Part shown: one piece after another, positions 45,269 through 58,019 of the stretch
Layout of the letters: each line of letters opens with the position of its first letter
Position numbering within the stretch: the first letter of the stretch is position 1
Origin: Erpobdella octoculata
Lineage: Eukaryota > Annelida > Clitellata > Hirudinida > Erpobdellidae
Length of the DNA stretch: 64,000 nucleotides
NCBI GenBank assembly: GCA_963978895.1
Contig: OZ022246.1
Location: 17,126,549-17,190,548, forward strand
Direction of reading: 5' to 3'
The notes under the pieces: generated by a model
Database searches by the model: none
What the model was told of the DNA's origin: nothing
What the model saw: only the letters and a program-made list of their open reading frames with translations
Translations under genes and position numbers: made by a program

Positions 45269-45518
45269 TAATTAAAATATCATCAAAAAGCATCGAAATT
45301 AAATATCTCAACTATTTTCATGAAAATTTCGTACACGCTTGAGAATCGCGGTCAGTGAGTGTGGTTCGTGTTAACTTGGTAAAATAGTCTGCCAGTCGGT
45401 TAGCGTTTTGTGGTCAAGAAAACCCTCAAGAAAACCCTCAAAAAAACCCTCAAGAAAACCCTCAAGAAAACCCTCAAGAAAACCCTCAAGAAACCCCTTG
45501 ATAAAACCCTCAAGAAAA
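45269..45518. repeat. spacer with 12-bp AAGAAAACCCTC minisatellite
   Basis: The last 95 bases (about 45417-45512) are seven or eight copies of AAGAAAACCCTC. The spacer separates R1 copy 2 from a partial third R1 copy. Confidence 0.85.
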
Positions 45519-45726
45519 TTAACTAAATTAATTGACTTATTGTAAAACTAATAATTGAATATTGCATTGTCTTCTATTTTGAGCATGTATGCAAAATTTG
45601 AAAAAAATCTATCATCAGGAAGTGACTCAAAAATTGATTGCAAGATTTGAAACAGACAGAGAAACAGACAGACAGAGAAACAGACAGACAGAGAAACAGA
45701 GACGACGAGTTAATAAAAGCATTGGT
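45519..45726. repeat. dispersed repeat R1, partial copy 3
   Basis: Repeats the second half of R1 (AATTAACTAAATTAATTGAC to AAAAGCATTGGTAA), with an expanded GACAGAGAAACA stretch. Confidence 0.85.
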
Positions 45727-45844
45727 AAAAAGTGGCACACTTGGCTGAATCGATTTTATTTTTAATTTTTTCCAATAGTCTAAATCGGTTTAAAAATAAT
45801 TTATTATCAAACACAAACTCCATAATCTTATAGATTTATAGATC

Positions 45845-45875
45845 TATTTCGGCAAATTTTGCCATCTTCAGAGCC
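45845..45875 (-). ncRNA. decayed hammerhead-like motif, PLE5
   Basis: Minus strand: GGCT, core CTGAAGA, extra T, stem II GGCAAA-AT-TTTGCC, GAAA. After that stem III and the cleavage triplet are not convincing, and stem I no longer pairs. The position relative to the ORF matches the intact copies. Confidence 0.45.
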
Positions 45876-46052
45876 GTTTAACTTTTTTAAAAATAAAATG
45901 CAGTGACTAAATGGTAAAAGGTACAACTAATTGAAAGGAATTAAAATACAATTTAAATAAAATTTAAATTCATTAAGTACAAATGTAACAACATAAAAAA
46001 TATTTAAATTAAAATAATTATAATAATAACAGTAATAACTAAATAATTAAGA

Positions 46053-47020
<968 letters not shown>

Positions 47021-47145
47021 CTACAGGGCTAGAAACATTATTTATACTATTTTTAATTAAAAGATTATGATTTTTCCTTTGTTATAATAGATGTGTAACT
47101 AAAACAATTCATAATATATATATATATATATATATTCTTAGAAAC

Positions 47146-47390
47146 GTTTTCTTAAGTAACGTTTTAGAAACGTTTCCTGAGTAACGTTTTAGAAACGTTT
47201 CCCGTGTAACGTTTTAGAAACGTTTCCCGTGTAACGTTTTAGAAACGTTTCCCGTGTAACGTTTTAGAAACGTTTCCCGTGTAACGTTTTAGAAACGTTT
47301 CCCGTGTAACGTTTTAGAAACGTTTCCCGTGTAACGTTTTAGAAACGTTTCCCGTGTAACGTTTTAGAAACGTTTACAATGTAACGCTTT
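47146..47390. repeat. 25-bp AAACGTTT array, E1 unit 1
   Basis: About ten units of GTTTTAGAAACGTTTCCCG + TGTAAC, with palindromic AAACGTTT cores. Confidence 0.95.
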
Positions 47391-47534
47391 AGAAACCTCC
47401 TCTATTATTTGCTCATGCAAATTATTATCACTTCAAATACGTTCATCAATAGACAAAACTGAAACAATATTTGCAAATTTATAAAAAAAAATTATTTAAA
47501 GAAAGTCTTTTGAGCTCTATATAAATGTCATTTC

Positions 47535-50055
47535 TTCTCCTTGCGGTTCAGCCTCTCATGTGCAAACTTTATCCACTTCTTTGTCACAACCTCAATTTCC
47601 TTGGCTGACGAATCGTGGAAGCGTCTATTGGTTTGGAAAGTTTCTGAGAAATAGTTTAAAAAAAAATAGTTGTTAGATATCTAATATTTTTAAAATGACT
47701 TTGCTAATAGTTTAGTTAAGCTAACAAATGATAAGTTTTTTGAAAAAGGTGCTTTCCATTTTTCTTTTACCACCACTGCCTTTCTTTAGATTCTAATTTT
47801 GAATCCAACTGGTCAAATTGTACCATGGGGTGCATGGGGAAATGAACGTTTTCCTGAACTGTCGTATTAACTGCTGTCGTTGGCGGACTGACAAGGAGAG
47901 CCAGATTACTTTTAATTTCTTTCAAAACTTCCCATATATTATTAAACTGTCCAACCACATTTCCTTTTCGGTTACAAGAAACGCGTTTTTTTCGGTTGTT
48001 TTGCTCATCGGCTGTGCGTTAAAGAGACGTTTCCTGAGTAACGTTTTAAAAACGTTTCTTGAGTAACGTTTTAGAAACGTTTCCTGAGTAACGTTTTAGA
48101 AACGTTTCCCGTGTAACGTTTTAGAAACGTTTCCCGTGTAACGTTTTAGAAACGTTTCCCGTGTAACGTTTTAGAAACGTTTCCCGTGTAACGTTTTAGA
48201 AACGTTTACAATGTAACGCTTTAGAAACCTCCTCTATTATTTGCTCATGCAAATTATTATCACTTCAAATACGTTCATCAATAGACAAAACTGAAACAAT
48301 ATTTGCAAATTTATAAAAAAAAAATATTTAAAGAAAGTCTTTTGGGCTCTATATAAATGTCATTTCTTCTCCTTGCGGTTCAGCCTCTCATGTGCAAACT
48401 TTATCCACTTCTTTGTCACAACCTCAATTTCCTTGGCTGACGAATCGTGGAAGCGTCTATTGGTTTGGAGAGTTTCTGAGAAATAGTTAAAAAAAAATAG
48501 TTGTTAGATATCTAATATTTTTAAAATGACTTTGCTAATAGTTTAGTTAAGCTAACTAATGATAAGTTTTTTGAAAAAGGTGCTTTCCATTTTTCTTTTA
48601 CCACCACTGCCTTTCAAATTAAACTTTTCAGCCAGCCCATCATCCATGGTGTACCGGAGCAGCCTACGACACGCCTCTGCCATTGTGTCTCCCCCAAGCT
48701 TTTGTAAGTCAATCACCTATACAAATGTTTGAATTTATGATAGTGATAACCTAATACAAAAATTTTAGATATCTAAGTACATGCTGTAATTGACTTACCA
48801 GAGCATCAAATAATTCTTTAGATTCTAATTTTGAATCCAACTGGTCAAATTGTACCATGGAGTGCATGGGGAAATGAACGTTTTCCGGAACTGTCGTATT
48901 AACTGCTGTCGTTGGCGGACTGACAAGGAGAGCCAGATTACTTTTAATGTCTTTCAAAACTTCCCATATATTATTAAACTGTCCAACCACATTTCATTTT
49001 CGGTTACAAAAAACGCGTTTCTTTTCGGTTGTTTTGCTCATCGGCTGTGCGTTAAAAAAACGTTTCCTGAGTAACGTTTTAGAAACGTTTCCCCTGTAAC
49101 GTTTTAGAAACGTTTCCCGTGTAACGTTTTAGAAACTTTTCCCGTGTAACGTTTTAGAAACGTTTCCCGTGTAACGTTTTAGAAACGTTTACAAGGTAAC
49201 GCTTTAAAAACCTCCTCTATTATTTGCTTATGCAAATTATTATAACTTCAAATACGTTCATCAATAGACAAAACTGAAACAATATTTGCAAATTTATAAA
49301 AAAATTTAATTAAAGAAAGTCTTTTGAGATCTATATAAATGTCATTTCTTCTCCTTGTGGTTCAGCATCTCATGTGCAAACTTTATCCACTTCTTTGTCA
49401 CAACCTCAATTTCCTTGGCTGATGAATCGTGGAAGCGTCTATTGGTTTGGAGAGTTTCTGAGAAATAGTTTTAAAGAAATAGTTGTTAGATATCTAATAT
49501 TTTTAAAATGACTTTGCTAATAGCTTAGTTAAGCTAACTAATGATAAGTTCTTTGAAAAAGGTGCTTTCCATTTTTCTTTTACCACTACTCCCTTTCCAA
49601 TTGAACTTTTCAGCCAGCCCATCATCCGTGGTATACCGGAGCAGCCTACGACACGCCTCTGCCATTGTGTCTCACCCAAGCTTTTGTAAGTCCTATACAA
49701 ATGTTTAAATTTATGATAGTGATAACCTAATACAAAAATTTTAGATATTTAAGTACATGCTGTAATTGACTTACCAGAGCATCAAATAATTCTTTAGATT
49801 CAAATTTTGAATCCAACTGGTCAAATTGTACCATGGAGTGCATGGGGAAATGAACGTTTTCCGGAACTGTCGTATTAACTGCTGTCGTTGGCGGACTGAC
49901 AAGTAGAGCCAGATTACTTTTAATTTTTTTCAAAACTTCCCATATATTAGTAAACTGTCCAACCACATATCGGCTAAATTATCGGCTCTAATTTTATCTA
50001 ACTGCTCTTCTATCTAACGCTTCAACTTTCTACGCTGGGACCAATACGATGACAT
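47535..50055 (-). pseudogene. DUF4806-like small gene of E1, with triplicated 3' part
   Basis: The start MSSYWSQRRKLKR lies at 50055, followed by a stop and then IEEQLDKIRADNLADM. Exon 1 continues VGQFTNIWEVLK, LALLVSPPTTAVNTTVPENV and MVQFDQLDSKLESKELFDAL before a GT donor. Exon 2 (best in the middle unit, about 48600-48715) reads VIDLQKLGGDTMAEACRRLL and RYTMDDGLAEKFN. Exon 3 reads RRFHDSSAKEIEVVTKKWIK and FAHERLNRKEKK. The order leucine-rich segment, GGD..A..RLL, then F-N-W-K-G resembles DUF4806 proteins. Unit 1 has lost exon 2. Not functional as it stands. Confidence 0.55.
47964..48995 (-). repeat. E1 tandem unit 2 (~1.03 kb)
   Basis: It begins with the subterminal TTTTCGGTTACAAG ... GCTGTGCGTTAAA sequence, then a 25-bp array (48027-48218), exon 3, exon 2 and part of exon 1, ending at CCAACCACATTTC. 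Unit 3 (48996-49970) repeats this order with an array at 49060-49208. Confidence 0.85.
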
Positions 50056-51660
50056 ATTGTAACAAAGTTTCGATCAAAAAATCTAACTGATTATTATAAC
50101 ACAACGAATTTAACTGATAACTATAACACAATGAGAATGAACTAAACTCGTTATATGTTAGCAAATGCAGACAAAACACGATAGATTTACTGAAACAATA
50201 ACGGCGTGACCTCACAACAAACAGATTTTTCGCGCACTTTCAGACTATATATAAGTTGTACGTAATTGGCATGGAGGCGGAGCTTACCAACTTGCCAAAG
50301 GGTAAAGGGTTCGAAGTTAAAACTCAAACAGTTTATGAAAAAACTGCTGATGGGGAAGAGTGAAAGGTGTCTATGACTACCCACGGGTTGGTAGACACTT
50401 GTGACATCAAGCAATTCGCTGGTCAAGCAAGAAGAATGTCTCACCTGAGAATATGGCCATTTAGATTATGTCAGTGTGAATGAAAGTGAAATGTTTACAA
50501 ATGAGTATGACCACGCAATGATAAATCATGGTCGTAATCTTCGCAAGAGGAAACATGATTTTGTACTCCCTTCAATGCAACATCACTCTGCTAGTTTTGC
50601 TTGTAACTTTATTATTAGAATGCTCTTCTATGACTCTTACTAACCTAACTTCTTTCTACTCTATTAGCTGATTCAATAACGTTATTCTATTATTATTATT
50701 GTCTAAAATTAACTATTGCCAGTCATTATAATTAGCGGAATATTGAATGTTCGTTGTAGACTAGACAGACTTTCTTTTAATTTCTTGTTTTTTTTGCTTA
50801 TTTGTTTAGGATTTCCTGCGTTCTGTCAGGTCTTTTCTTAAAACACGAATAAATAAACAAAATAAAAATTCAAAAACAGCGCAGGGGTAGTAGTGCAGCA
50901 GGAAGCAGAGGTTTCAAATGGTTTAAAAATCTAATGTTTCGAATTGATTGGTAATTTTTAACCAGTATAGGTTGTTTTGTACCTTCAAGTTATTTCTAAC
51001 ACAAGAGCTGTAGAAGTGAGTCATTAATTAACTTTTGATTAGCATCTTATCTGACTTACTAGCTCATCCCAGGCGACTCGTTCGACGCGCTCAGTGAACC
51101 GAGATAGAACAAAATCTACTAGGAAAATATAATACGACACAATGCAAATACCATTTATTAAGCGTCTTTATTAAATTTATTTTTTTACACTTGAAATAAC
51201 ACTGATAAGTACAACGTTTTTCACACCGGCTGTTTCTTCACAAAGGCGTGTTAAATTCAAATCGCCTGAGTTTATTTTATATTTTTATAAAATGTAAACC
51301 ACAGAGATTATTGTTGTGGTCGGCAACTTCGAGGTCGGCAGCTCCGTATTGTTTAAATACGAAATAACAATGAGTTGTTTTTATTTTATTGGTGGTTGGC
51401 AACTTCCTACGCTATGATAAAACGCTGGTCGGCAAGTTCGACGTTATTGGCGAAAATGTTCGCGCCATAAATCACAACCTTCAAATTAGCTTTATTTTCA
51501 TTTATTAAATGCTTTTTAGCAATTGCGTTTTATGAATAAACAAACACTTTACGTTTTCTAAAAAATTATATATGCTATAAAAGATTTTTATATTATCCGT
51601 AATATATATTGTCGTTTTTAATAATAATAAAACCATAGAATAAAACAAATCGTTACATTT
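50056..51660. other. E1 inner region shared with E2
   Basis: Near-identical, in inverse orientation, to E2 60820-62270. A plus-strand stretch reading KGFEVKTQTVYEKTADGEE and then KVSMTTHGLVDTCDIKQFAG is open apart from one TGA present in both copies. It might be a decayed second gene; I do not recognise it. Confidence 0.5.
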
Positions 51661-51667
51661 TGGCTGC

Positions 51668-51875
51668 ATTAGAAACGTTGCAGTAACTTCTTTTTAGTCG
51701 CAAATTACATGTTACTTTTCCGTTACATTGGAAACGTTTCTTTTTAGTCGCAAATTACATGTTACTTTTACGTTACGTTGGAAACGCTGCAGAAACGTTT
51801 CCTTTTAATCGCAAATTACATGTTACTTTTTCGATACATTGGAAACGTTGCAGAAACGTTTCTTTTTAGTTGCTT
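51668..51875. repeat. 61-bp repeat array, E1
   Basis: Four copies of a unit with TTTTTAGTCGCAAATTACAT and GGAAACGTTGCAGAAACG, inverse to the E2 array. Confidence 0.92.
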
Positions 51876-51960
51876 TGGGCCAGGTAACCTTTTCATAACC
51901 AGGTAACTGAAAAGTAACGGACAAAAAACGTTACAAAATAGTTACCATGTTTACTGGGTA

Positions 51961-53985
51961 TGGCGTAACAGGTTGTTTGGTGCCACTAGGTTGTGGGTTT
52001 TGAAACTTTTGTAGTAGATGCGAAATTGAAGAAGGTGGGCAGTGTCGGTGATGGAAACGTGACGACGAATTATATCTCGTAGAATAGATTCATCGATTTT
52101 GTAGTTGTGATGCATTTGAGCGCGATAGTATAAAGGGACGATTCTGGGTTTTGGTGAGTTGGGCGGGCTTGTGAGGCGGTGTTTCTTGTTGAGAAAGGTG
52201 TTGACAGTGTTATCAACGAGATTTTGGGAAAAGTTGTTATTGATCAATAACTGTTTGATTTTATGAAGTTCGTGATGAAAGTGGACCCAATCCTTAGCTA
52301 CCTTGTACGCTCGATGTAGATAGGATAGTATAGTGCTTTTTTTGTAGCGCTCGGGGCAGAACCCATCGCCGTTTAATGTTGTGACACCAGAGGTGGGTTT
52401 AGTGTAGAGTCTACACTGTAGACGTCTAATTGTAGCCGACTTTCGATTTGAGAGACGAGAATATCGAGAAAAGGAAGCTGGTTTTTTATGTCGCAGGGTT
52501 GATAGGTAAATTGGAGTACGCTGTTAGCTTCGAGGGCAATCTTCAACTGCTTAAGATCGCTTAAATCGTCGACCATGATGAAAATGTCGTCAACGTAACG
52601 CGCGTACAGGTAGGGTCTTTTGAGATGGGTACTGAAGATGACGTTTTCTAAGTGACCCATGTAGAACTGTGCGAACGTGGGACCGAGTGGCGATCCCATG
52701 GCGACGCCGTCAGTCTGAACGTAAAGGTCGCCATTTGGGTGTCTAAACGGTACGGCAGTGGTGCATATTTCGAGAAGTTGAGTGAGGGTTGTTTTACTGA
52801 GAAGTGGTGGTTCGAGAGTAGCGTGGCCGTACACGTAGCGTAAGATGATGTCGATTGTACGGGCGACTGGGACGTTTGTGAACAGGTTCACGACGTCCAT
52901 GGCTGCTATGAAACCGGAGGTATGGTTGCAGTCACGGACAAGATCGACGATTTCTGATGAGGACTTGAGACTATTAAAGTCAGGGCAGTAGGGAGCGATT
53001 AGAGAATTGAGAGATTTGGCTAACAAGTATATAGGGGTGTGGCATTGTGAAATAATGGGTCGCAAGCGGCATGTCAGGTTTATGAGTCTTTACGTTACCG
53101 TAGATGTAGCCTGGGTTGTATTCACCAATAATTTGGGAAAATCTTGTACATTGCAGCAGAAGGTTGGCGTCGGCGATGAGTTGGTTGGCTTTTGTTTTAA
53201 TATCAGATGTAGTGTTATGGGAGATTTTATTGAATTTGGTTTGATCAGATAAAATTGCGTCAATCTTTTGGAAGTAGTCAGATCTATTCATAATCACGTA
53301 AGTGTTGGACTTGTCGGCCTTTCGCAAAATGATGTTTGGGTTGTCGCGAAGTGACGTAGCGGCGCTGCGCATACGTGAAGACAGAAAGGTACGTTTCGGA
53401 TTGCGGTGGATGTGACCTTCACGAGACAGTAAGGCAGAAAGTTGATCGTTATACCGAAGAATTCCTTCGGTAGCGAGTCGTTTAACGTCGCGGTATAAGA
53501 TCTCTAATTCGGTTTTTTTGGTCATGGGGTCGTAACGTTGCTGTGTGTGGCAAGCGAAGCCCATCTGTAAGAACTCAGTCTCGTCAGGTGTAGGAGTATA
53601 GTGGGAAATATTGAGGTAATGCGTGATTTCGTCTTTCAAAAGAATTGGACCGCCGTACAGTCTGGAAAGTTTAGACATAACAGTGATCCGTTTCTTTGTA
53701 TCGTAGTTCTTGTAGAATGAATTCAGGTGGGTAAGGTGTGGATTTCTATCGCTGATGTCAGTAGGGACTTCCAACGCGCTTAGGTGTTGATCATACTGTT
53801 GTTGAAGATAGCACAGATTGGTTTTGGCAGTGGTCAACTCTTTCTCAACCAAGGAGGAAGTTGTAAATGCTGCACAATTGTTGTTTAACGCCGTTTTGGA
53901 GCGACTATGAAATTTATTTCGAGCGTAGTTTGGCGTAATATTTTCTTTTAAGCACACTCCGTTAAAAACTATGGCCCACTTGGCG
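51961..53985 (-). pseudogene. PLE6: Penelope reverse transcriptase, N-terminus to pre-GIY-YIG
   Basis: Right to left: KWAIVFNGVCLKENITPNYA, SKLSRLYGGPILLKDEITHY, HYTPTPDETEFLQMGFACH, RKADKSNTYVIMNRSDYFQK, YIYGNVKTHKPDMPL, a frameshift near 53060, then RPIISQCHTPIYLLAKSLNS, AAMDVVNLFTNVPV (catalytic Asp), DGVAMGSPLGPTFAQFYMG, YARYVDDIFIM (catalytic Asp pair, about 52595), another frameshift near 52380, and HRAYKVAKDWVHFHHELHKI. It stops at 51961 just before GIY-YIG, against the terminus of E1. Reverse transcriptase motifs are intact but the copy is truncated and shifted twice. Confidence 0.85.
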
Positions 53986-54110
53986 AAATTGAAGAAGGTG
54001 GGCAGTGTCGGTGATGGAAACGTGACGACGAATTATATCTCGTAGAATAGATTCATCGATTTTGTAGTAGCCAAGTGGGCCATAGTTTTTAACGGAGTGT
54101 GCTTAAAAGA
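53936..54110. repeat. inverted repeat at PLE6 5' end enclosing a PLE6 internal piece
   Basis: TTTTAAGCACACTCCGTTAA with CTATGGCCCACTTGG (53945-53980) is repeated inversely at 54069-54105. Between them lie about 90 bases copied in direct orientation from 52019-52107 of the same element. The outer right edge is a TA tract at 54109. Confidence 0.9.
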
Positions 54111-54139
54111 ATATATATATATGTATATATATATATAAG

Positions 54140-54540
54140 ACTCTACTAGGAATCGAACCCACGTGTCTACGGCAACACCGCCTCGCCTAAATGCAAGCGC
54201 TCTTACCAACTGAGCCACCGACCATCACCAAAAAATGATGGCTAGAAGTCTCAGTCTTTCGGAGCTACTTAACATTAGACTACGACTATGATAGGCTCAG
54301 AACTCCTACTTCGGCTCGACTCGACAGCTAGTCTGCTGCCAGATAGGTAATTTTTTGCGAAGTGAAACACTGCGTTGAAATGTTTCAAGAGCCTACAAAT
54401 AGGATGACTAACTGTCACCACAAGTAACGCAAATATTTATAAGACTCTACTAGGAATCGAACCCACGTGTCTACGGCAACACCGCCTCGCCTAAATGCAA
54501 GCGCTCTTACCAACTGAGCCACCGACCATCACCAATATAT
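54140..54540 (-). mobile_element. SINE with two tRNA-like heads in tandem, second locus
   Basis: Two minus-strand heads (about 54143-54230 and 54447-54534), each with A box TGGCTCAGTTGGTAAGAG and B box GGTTCGATTCC. They are separated by the same body as at 32865-33235 (CATCATTTTTTGGTGATGG, AGACTGAGACTTC). The unit length is about 300 bases. Confidence 0.8.
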
Positions 54541-55500
54541 ATATATATATATTCAAACATGCTGTTGAGCCATTTCATACACGCCATTTAGAAGACACGG
54601 TTTTGTCAATTAAACGCTTAAAATATTTTAAGTGAGAGAAAACACTTTTACTAAATCTAAAATCAAACGTTTTATTAGAACTTGGAGACAAGAGGTGATG
54701 CCGGGTGCCTTTTAGCAAGCATTCTGACCTACAATTTCGTTGCGTATATTCATTTCTGAGCGCGAGTACTGAAAGAGATTAATGACTCACAGAAGTACTT
54801 ACAAACACGTGGCCTATGACTTGATGTCTGTGCATCAAATATGCAGTCGCTCTTGTCTTTCCTGGTCGAAGAGGGGATTCTGTTGTTTTAGAGGCTCATA
54901 CTGCAGCTGTTGCGTTTTGTGAGTAAATGGATATTCAGATATATTTACACAGCAGATATAAGACTGACTATGCAACAGAAAATGCGGATGGAACACCTTG
55001 AAGTAATGGATCGACTCACATCCGAAATTTCTAGACGCACGCAAAAGCTCTGCAATCTTAACATTCACTTTGGCTTTCTGAAAGCAGCCTATCTTCTAGA
55101 CGTAAATAATAATTTTGCCATAAAGGAGAATGTTAATTGAGTGACAAATCATCGTAATGGTTTTGTAACAGAAAGTCTACAAACTTTTTCTCTTTTGGCA
55201 GCCATTAAAGCAAAAAAGATGTGATGCTGTACTCTTTCATTCCAGTATATTGCGCTCCTGTATACTGTTCATGCTTACAATACTATGTACTTTGGTTTAA
55301 TAGCTTCTATTTGGCCAGTTCATAACCAATAAAATACGATTCATTGATTCATATAAAATATTAGAGGAAATTAGACAATTCGCGTGAAAATGTGTGAAAA
55401 TTGCTTGAAGTGTTACTAAACTTAAAAACCGAGTTACACCTAATTGGTGCTAATTCACATGCAGGATAGTTTCGGTGAAGATGCCGAGAAAATTCGTAAA
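54541..55500. other. unassigned sequence with one ORF fragment
   Basis: A plus-strand frame at 54910-55140 reads MQQKMRMEHLEVMDRLTSEI and LCNLNIHFGFLKAAYLLD, helical and coiled-coil-like. I do not recognise it. Nothing else is seen. Confidence 0.4.
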
Positions 55501-55502
55501 AA

Positions 55503-56375
55503 TTAGGGGCGGCATTTTTCTCCTTCGCCCCTAGTGAAATAATAAGTTAATACGCCACTGCTCTTTGCTGATATTGCGGTAGGAGAAAGACATTTAACGA
55601 TCGGTTTACTTGCTCGCTTGCGAGTTAACTTGAGAGGAAGAAATATATTGAATTTGGCTGTGATGACATTTTTAAGTTGTATGGCGAAATCGTCTGTAGT
55701 GGAGGCTGGGTTAAAGAGAGATGATTGTCTAAGTGATGACTCAAGCCCAGCATGATCGAGTCTTTTGAAGTCGCGATAGACGAACTCCTTGACAGGTGTT
55801 GGTGGTAGTCGAGATCGGACTGAGGTGACTAGGAGACGATGGTCAGACAACGAGCAGTAGTTGTAATAGCGGACGTCACCGTGGAGTAGATTTGAGTCAG
55901 ATGTTGCGATGATGTCTAGTAGGTTGTGGTCACGTGTTGGTTGGCTAACTATCAGCTTGAAGTTGAGTTTTGTCAGAATGTCATCAAGACCACAGCCAAC
56001 CAGACCGTTTGCTCCTGGACAATTGAGGTCTCCACAGAGTATTAGACTGTATTTGCTGTCAACGATGATACGGGTGAGAAAAGTTTCTAGCTCCTGGAAG
56101 AAGAAGGCAAGCGGCGGTGAAGTAGGTTGATAGATGTTGATGAGTAAGATTGGCGGTTTAGATTGTATAATAACGGATTGTGCTTCAAAAGATACGGGAG
56201 TAAAGTGCACATCGAACGTGCGGAGCTTAGGGATATCTCGATAGATCAGAGCGAGCCCACCACCTCGTTGTGGTCCGCCAGGAACAAACGTTCGATGGAC
56301 GCAGTCGACGATGAATGGTAGGGGCTGCTTGTCAGAATTTGAGAAGAGCATCACGTGTGAAAGTAGTTCGTTGAC
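55503..56375 (-). pseudogene. LINE endonuclease (CR1/L2-like EEP domain), partial
   Basis: The frame reads RTFVPGGPQRGGGLALIYRD, LLINIYQPTSPPLAFFFQEL, YSLILCGDLNCPGANGLVG, LIVSQPTRDHNLLDIIATSD and YCSLSDHRLLVTSV. GDLN and SDHR are the metal and catalytic residues of the endonuclease/exonuclease/phosphatase fold. The first ~60 residues are missing, and the frame ends in unrelated residues before any reverse transcriptase. Plus-strand frames here are shadows. Confidence 0.8.
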
Positions 56376-56379
56376 TTAT

Positions 56380-56814
56380 GGCCTGACAACTCGTGTGTGC
56401 ATTGCTCATGAATAATTGATAATTGAGTAGTAGTCAAAGTCAAGCGGCAAAGGAACTCAATTTCACAATATTAAAAACGCAAAATTGCCCGTAAAGACAA
56501 CTGTGACTGTGACTGTGACTAGATACAGTGAGTTTAATCAGTAAGACGTGCCAGTTTAAAGTCATTTTGAACGTCGCAAAAAAGGCCGTAAGCAATAGCG
56601 TATTTGTATCCATGGTGATAATTTAAATTTTTAAACGACGCTAAAATACTATTAAAACGCAAAGTTGTCCGCAAAAACAACTGTCATTCGATGCATTAAG
56701 TTAATTTCGGTTAAATCATGCTAGTTTAAGATTGAAAAAAAATCCAGAAGTCAGCTAAAAAGTCCAAATTAGACGAAGCTCAACGCATGCCACACGCCGA
56801 AGCGCCGCCATCTA
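56380..56814. other. no feature recognised
   Basis: AT-rich sequence. Two diverged stretches share AAAACGCAAA.TTG.CCG...AAACAACTGT (about 56468 and 56658), suggesting an old duplication. Confidence 0.4.
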
Positions 56815-57410
56815 TCATATATTCTTTTTGAAGATTTGGCTTCCAGGACCACAAATTATTTACTTTCTGGGACCTCCAATGTGGAGTGGAAATATGGTTG
56901 AAGTAGAGTAACTGCCACTTAAGAATCAACAATCTATCTAGATATATAAAGGAACATGTCCTGACTGACCGATAATCAACGCAAAGCTCAAACGCCTCAT
57001 CTTAGGAACGTGAAATTTGGAACCTATATTACTTTTATAGCGCAAGCGCCCACTACGAAAAGGTTTTTGAAAATTTTGCTCCTGAGAGGATGAAACTGAA
57101 AAACAAAATCTAGTATCTACTCAAAAAATAAAGATATACAAATTTTATCAATTTGTAATAATTTGGTTTCCAGGACCTCAAATGTGCGGTGGAAATAAGA
57201 ATTTGATTAAAAACTCCAAAAACTAAAAGTGTTAAAGTTTTGCAAGTTGGTACCGAGATTATTTTTACAAAATAACAAAATACATGTTTTATTAATTTTT
57301 GAAAATTTGGTTTCCAGGATTTCAAATGTGGGGGAATAGGGTTTTATTTTTTGCAGAAAAACTGCGACTCTGAAACTAAAAATACTACAGATATACAAAT
57401 TAGTAACTAG
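56815..57410 (+). mobile_element. Helitron-like fragment
   Basis: AAGGAACATGTCCTGACTGA at 56948 with GAACGTGAAATTTGGAACC, flanked by the TTTGGTTTCCAGGACCTC internal motif. The same family as 33370-39714. Confidence 0.6.
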
Positions 57411-57414
57411 ATAC

Positions 57415-58019
57415 TACTTGAATGGGCCAAAGTGACTTTTCGATTCGATCAAAAAGGTCTTTTTTGAGGTGAACAGACGAAATTTATATGGATGATAGGC
57501 AATATTAAGAAGAACATTTTAAGACTTTCTAGACTTCTCAATTTGGTAGCTTAACTGAAATATAAGCAAAAATCGAAAAACACAAATTAATTCCGGAGTG
57601 CACGCCTAAACATACGCCTATTTGCGCTTAACCAATCAGCATTAAGTTCATTGATATGTAAAATTTATAGGGATGATAGGCAATAATAGCAGAAACATTT
57701 AAAGACTTTCTAGACTTTTCAGTATGGTAGCTTAGATGAAGTATAGGCAAAAATAAAATACAAGACACAACAATTTTATTTTGCAAGTATTCAGGCAATA
57801 CTGACTTTATTTAAACAGCAAATAAAATGGGAACAATAAACATGAACTTTATAAACATATACTATAACTTTTTATTAAAAACAAATCACTAAAATATCAG
57901 TACAAATGTCTGCCATAACCTGAGAGATCCCAAATTTAGGATGAAATACCTAGCCACTTTTGAAATTATAAATGCATAACTAATTTTGTAGTCAATTTTA
58001 GTTAAATAAAATTTAAGAA
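57415..58019. repeat. diverged duplication
   Basis: GGATGATAGGCAATA and AAGACTTTCTAGACTT recur about 175 bases apart (57490-57560 and 57670-57740). No gene is seen. Confidence 0.55.

Larger units (their letters stand above)
47140..51958 (-). mobile_element. element E1: AACGTTT-array transposon, left end missing
   Basis: Inverse orientation to E2 (60260-63269). The right end GTTTACTGGG at 51958 is followed by TA. Inward lie GGTTACCTGGCCC-type terminal sequence, four 61-bp repeats (51668-51875), about 1.6 kb shared with E2, a promoter-like TATATATAG, and the DUF4806-like gene. The gene end is present three times as ~1.03-kb tandem units, each with a 25-bp array. At the left the element breaks off at a TA tract, so the second terminus is lost. 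Compared with E2 it lacks about 200 bases near 50290. Confidence 0.75.

Noticed and set aside
45417..45512. CCCTCAAGAAAA repeats as interstitial telomere sequence
   Set aside because: The 12-bp unit does not match TTAGGG or other common animal telomere repeats.
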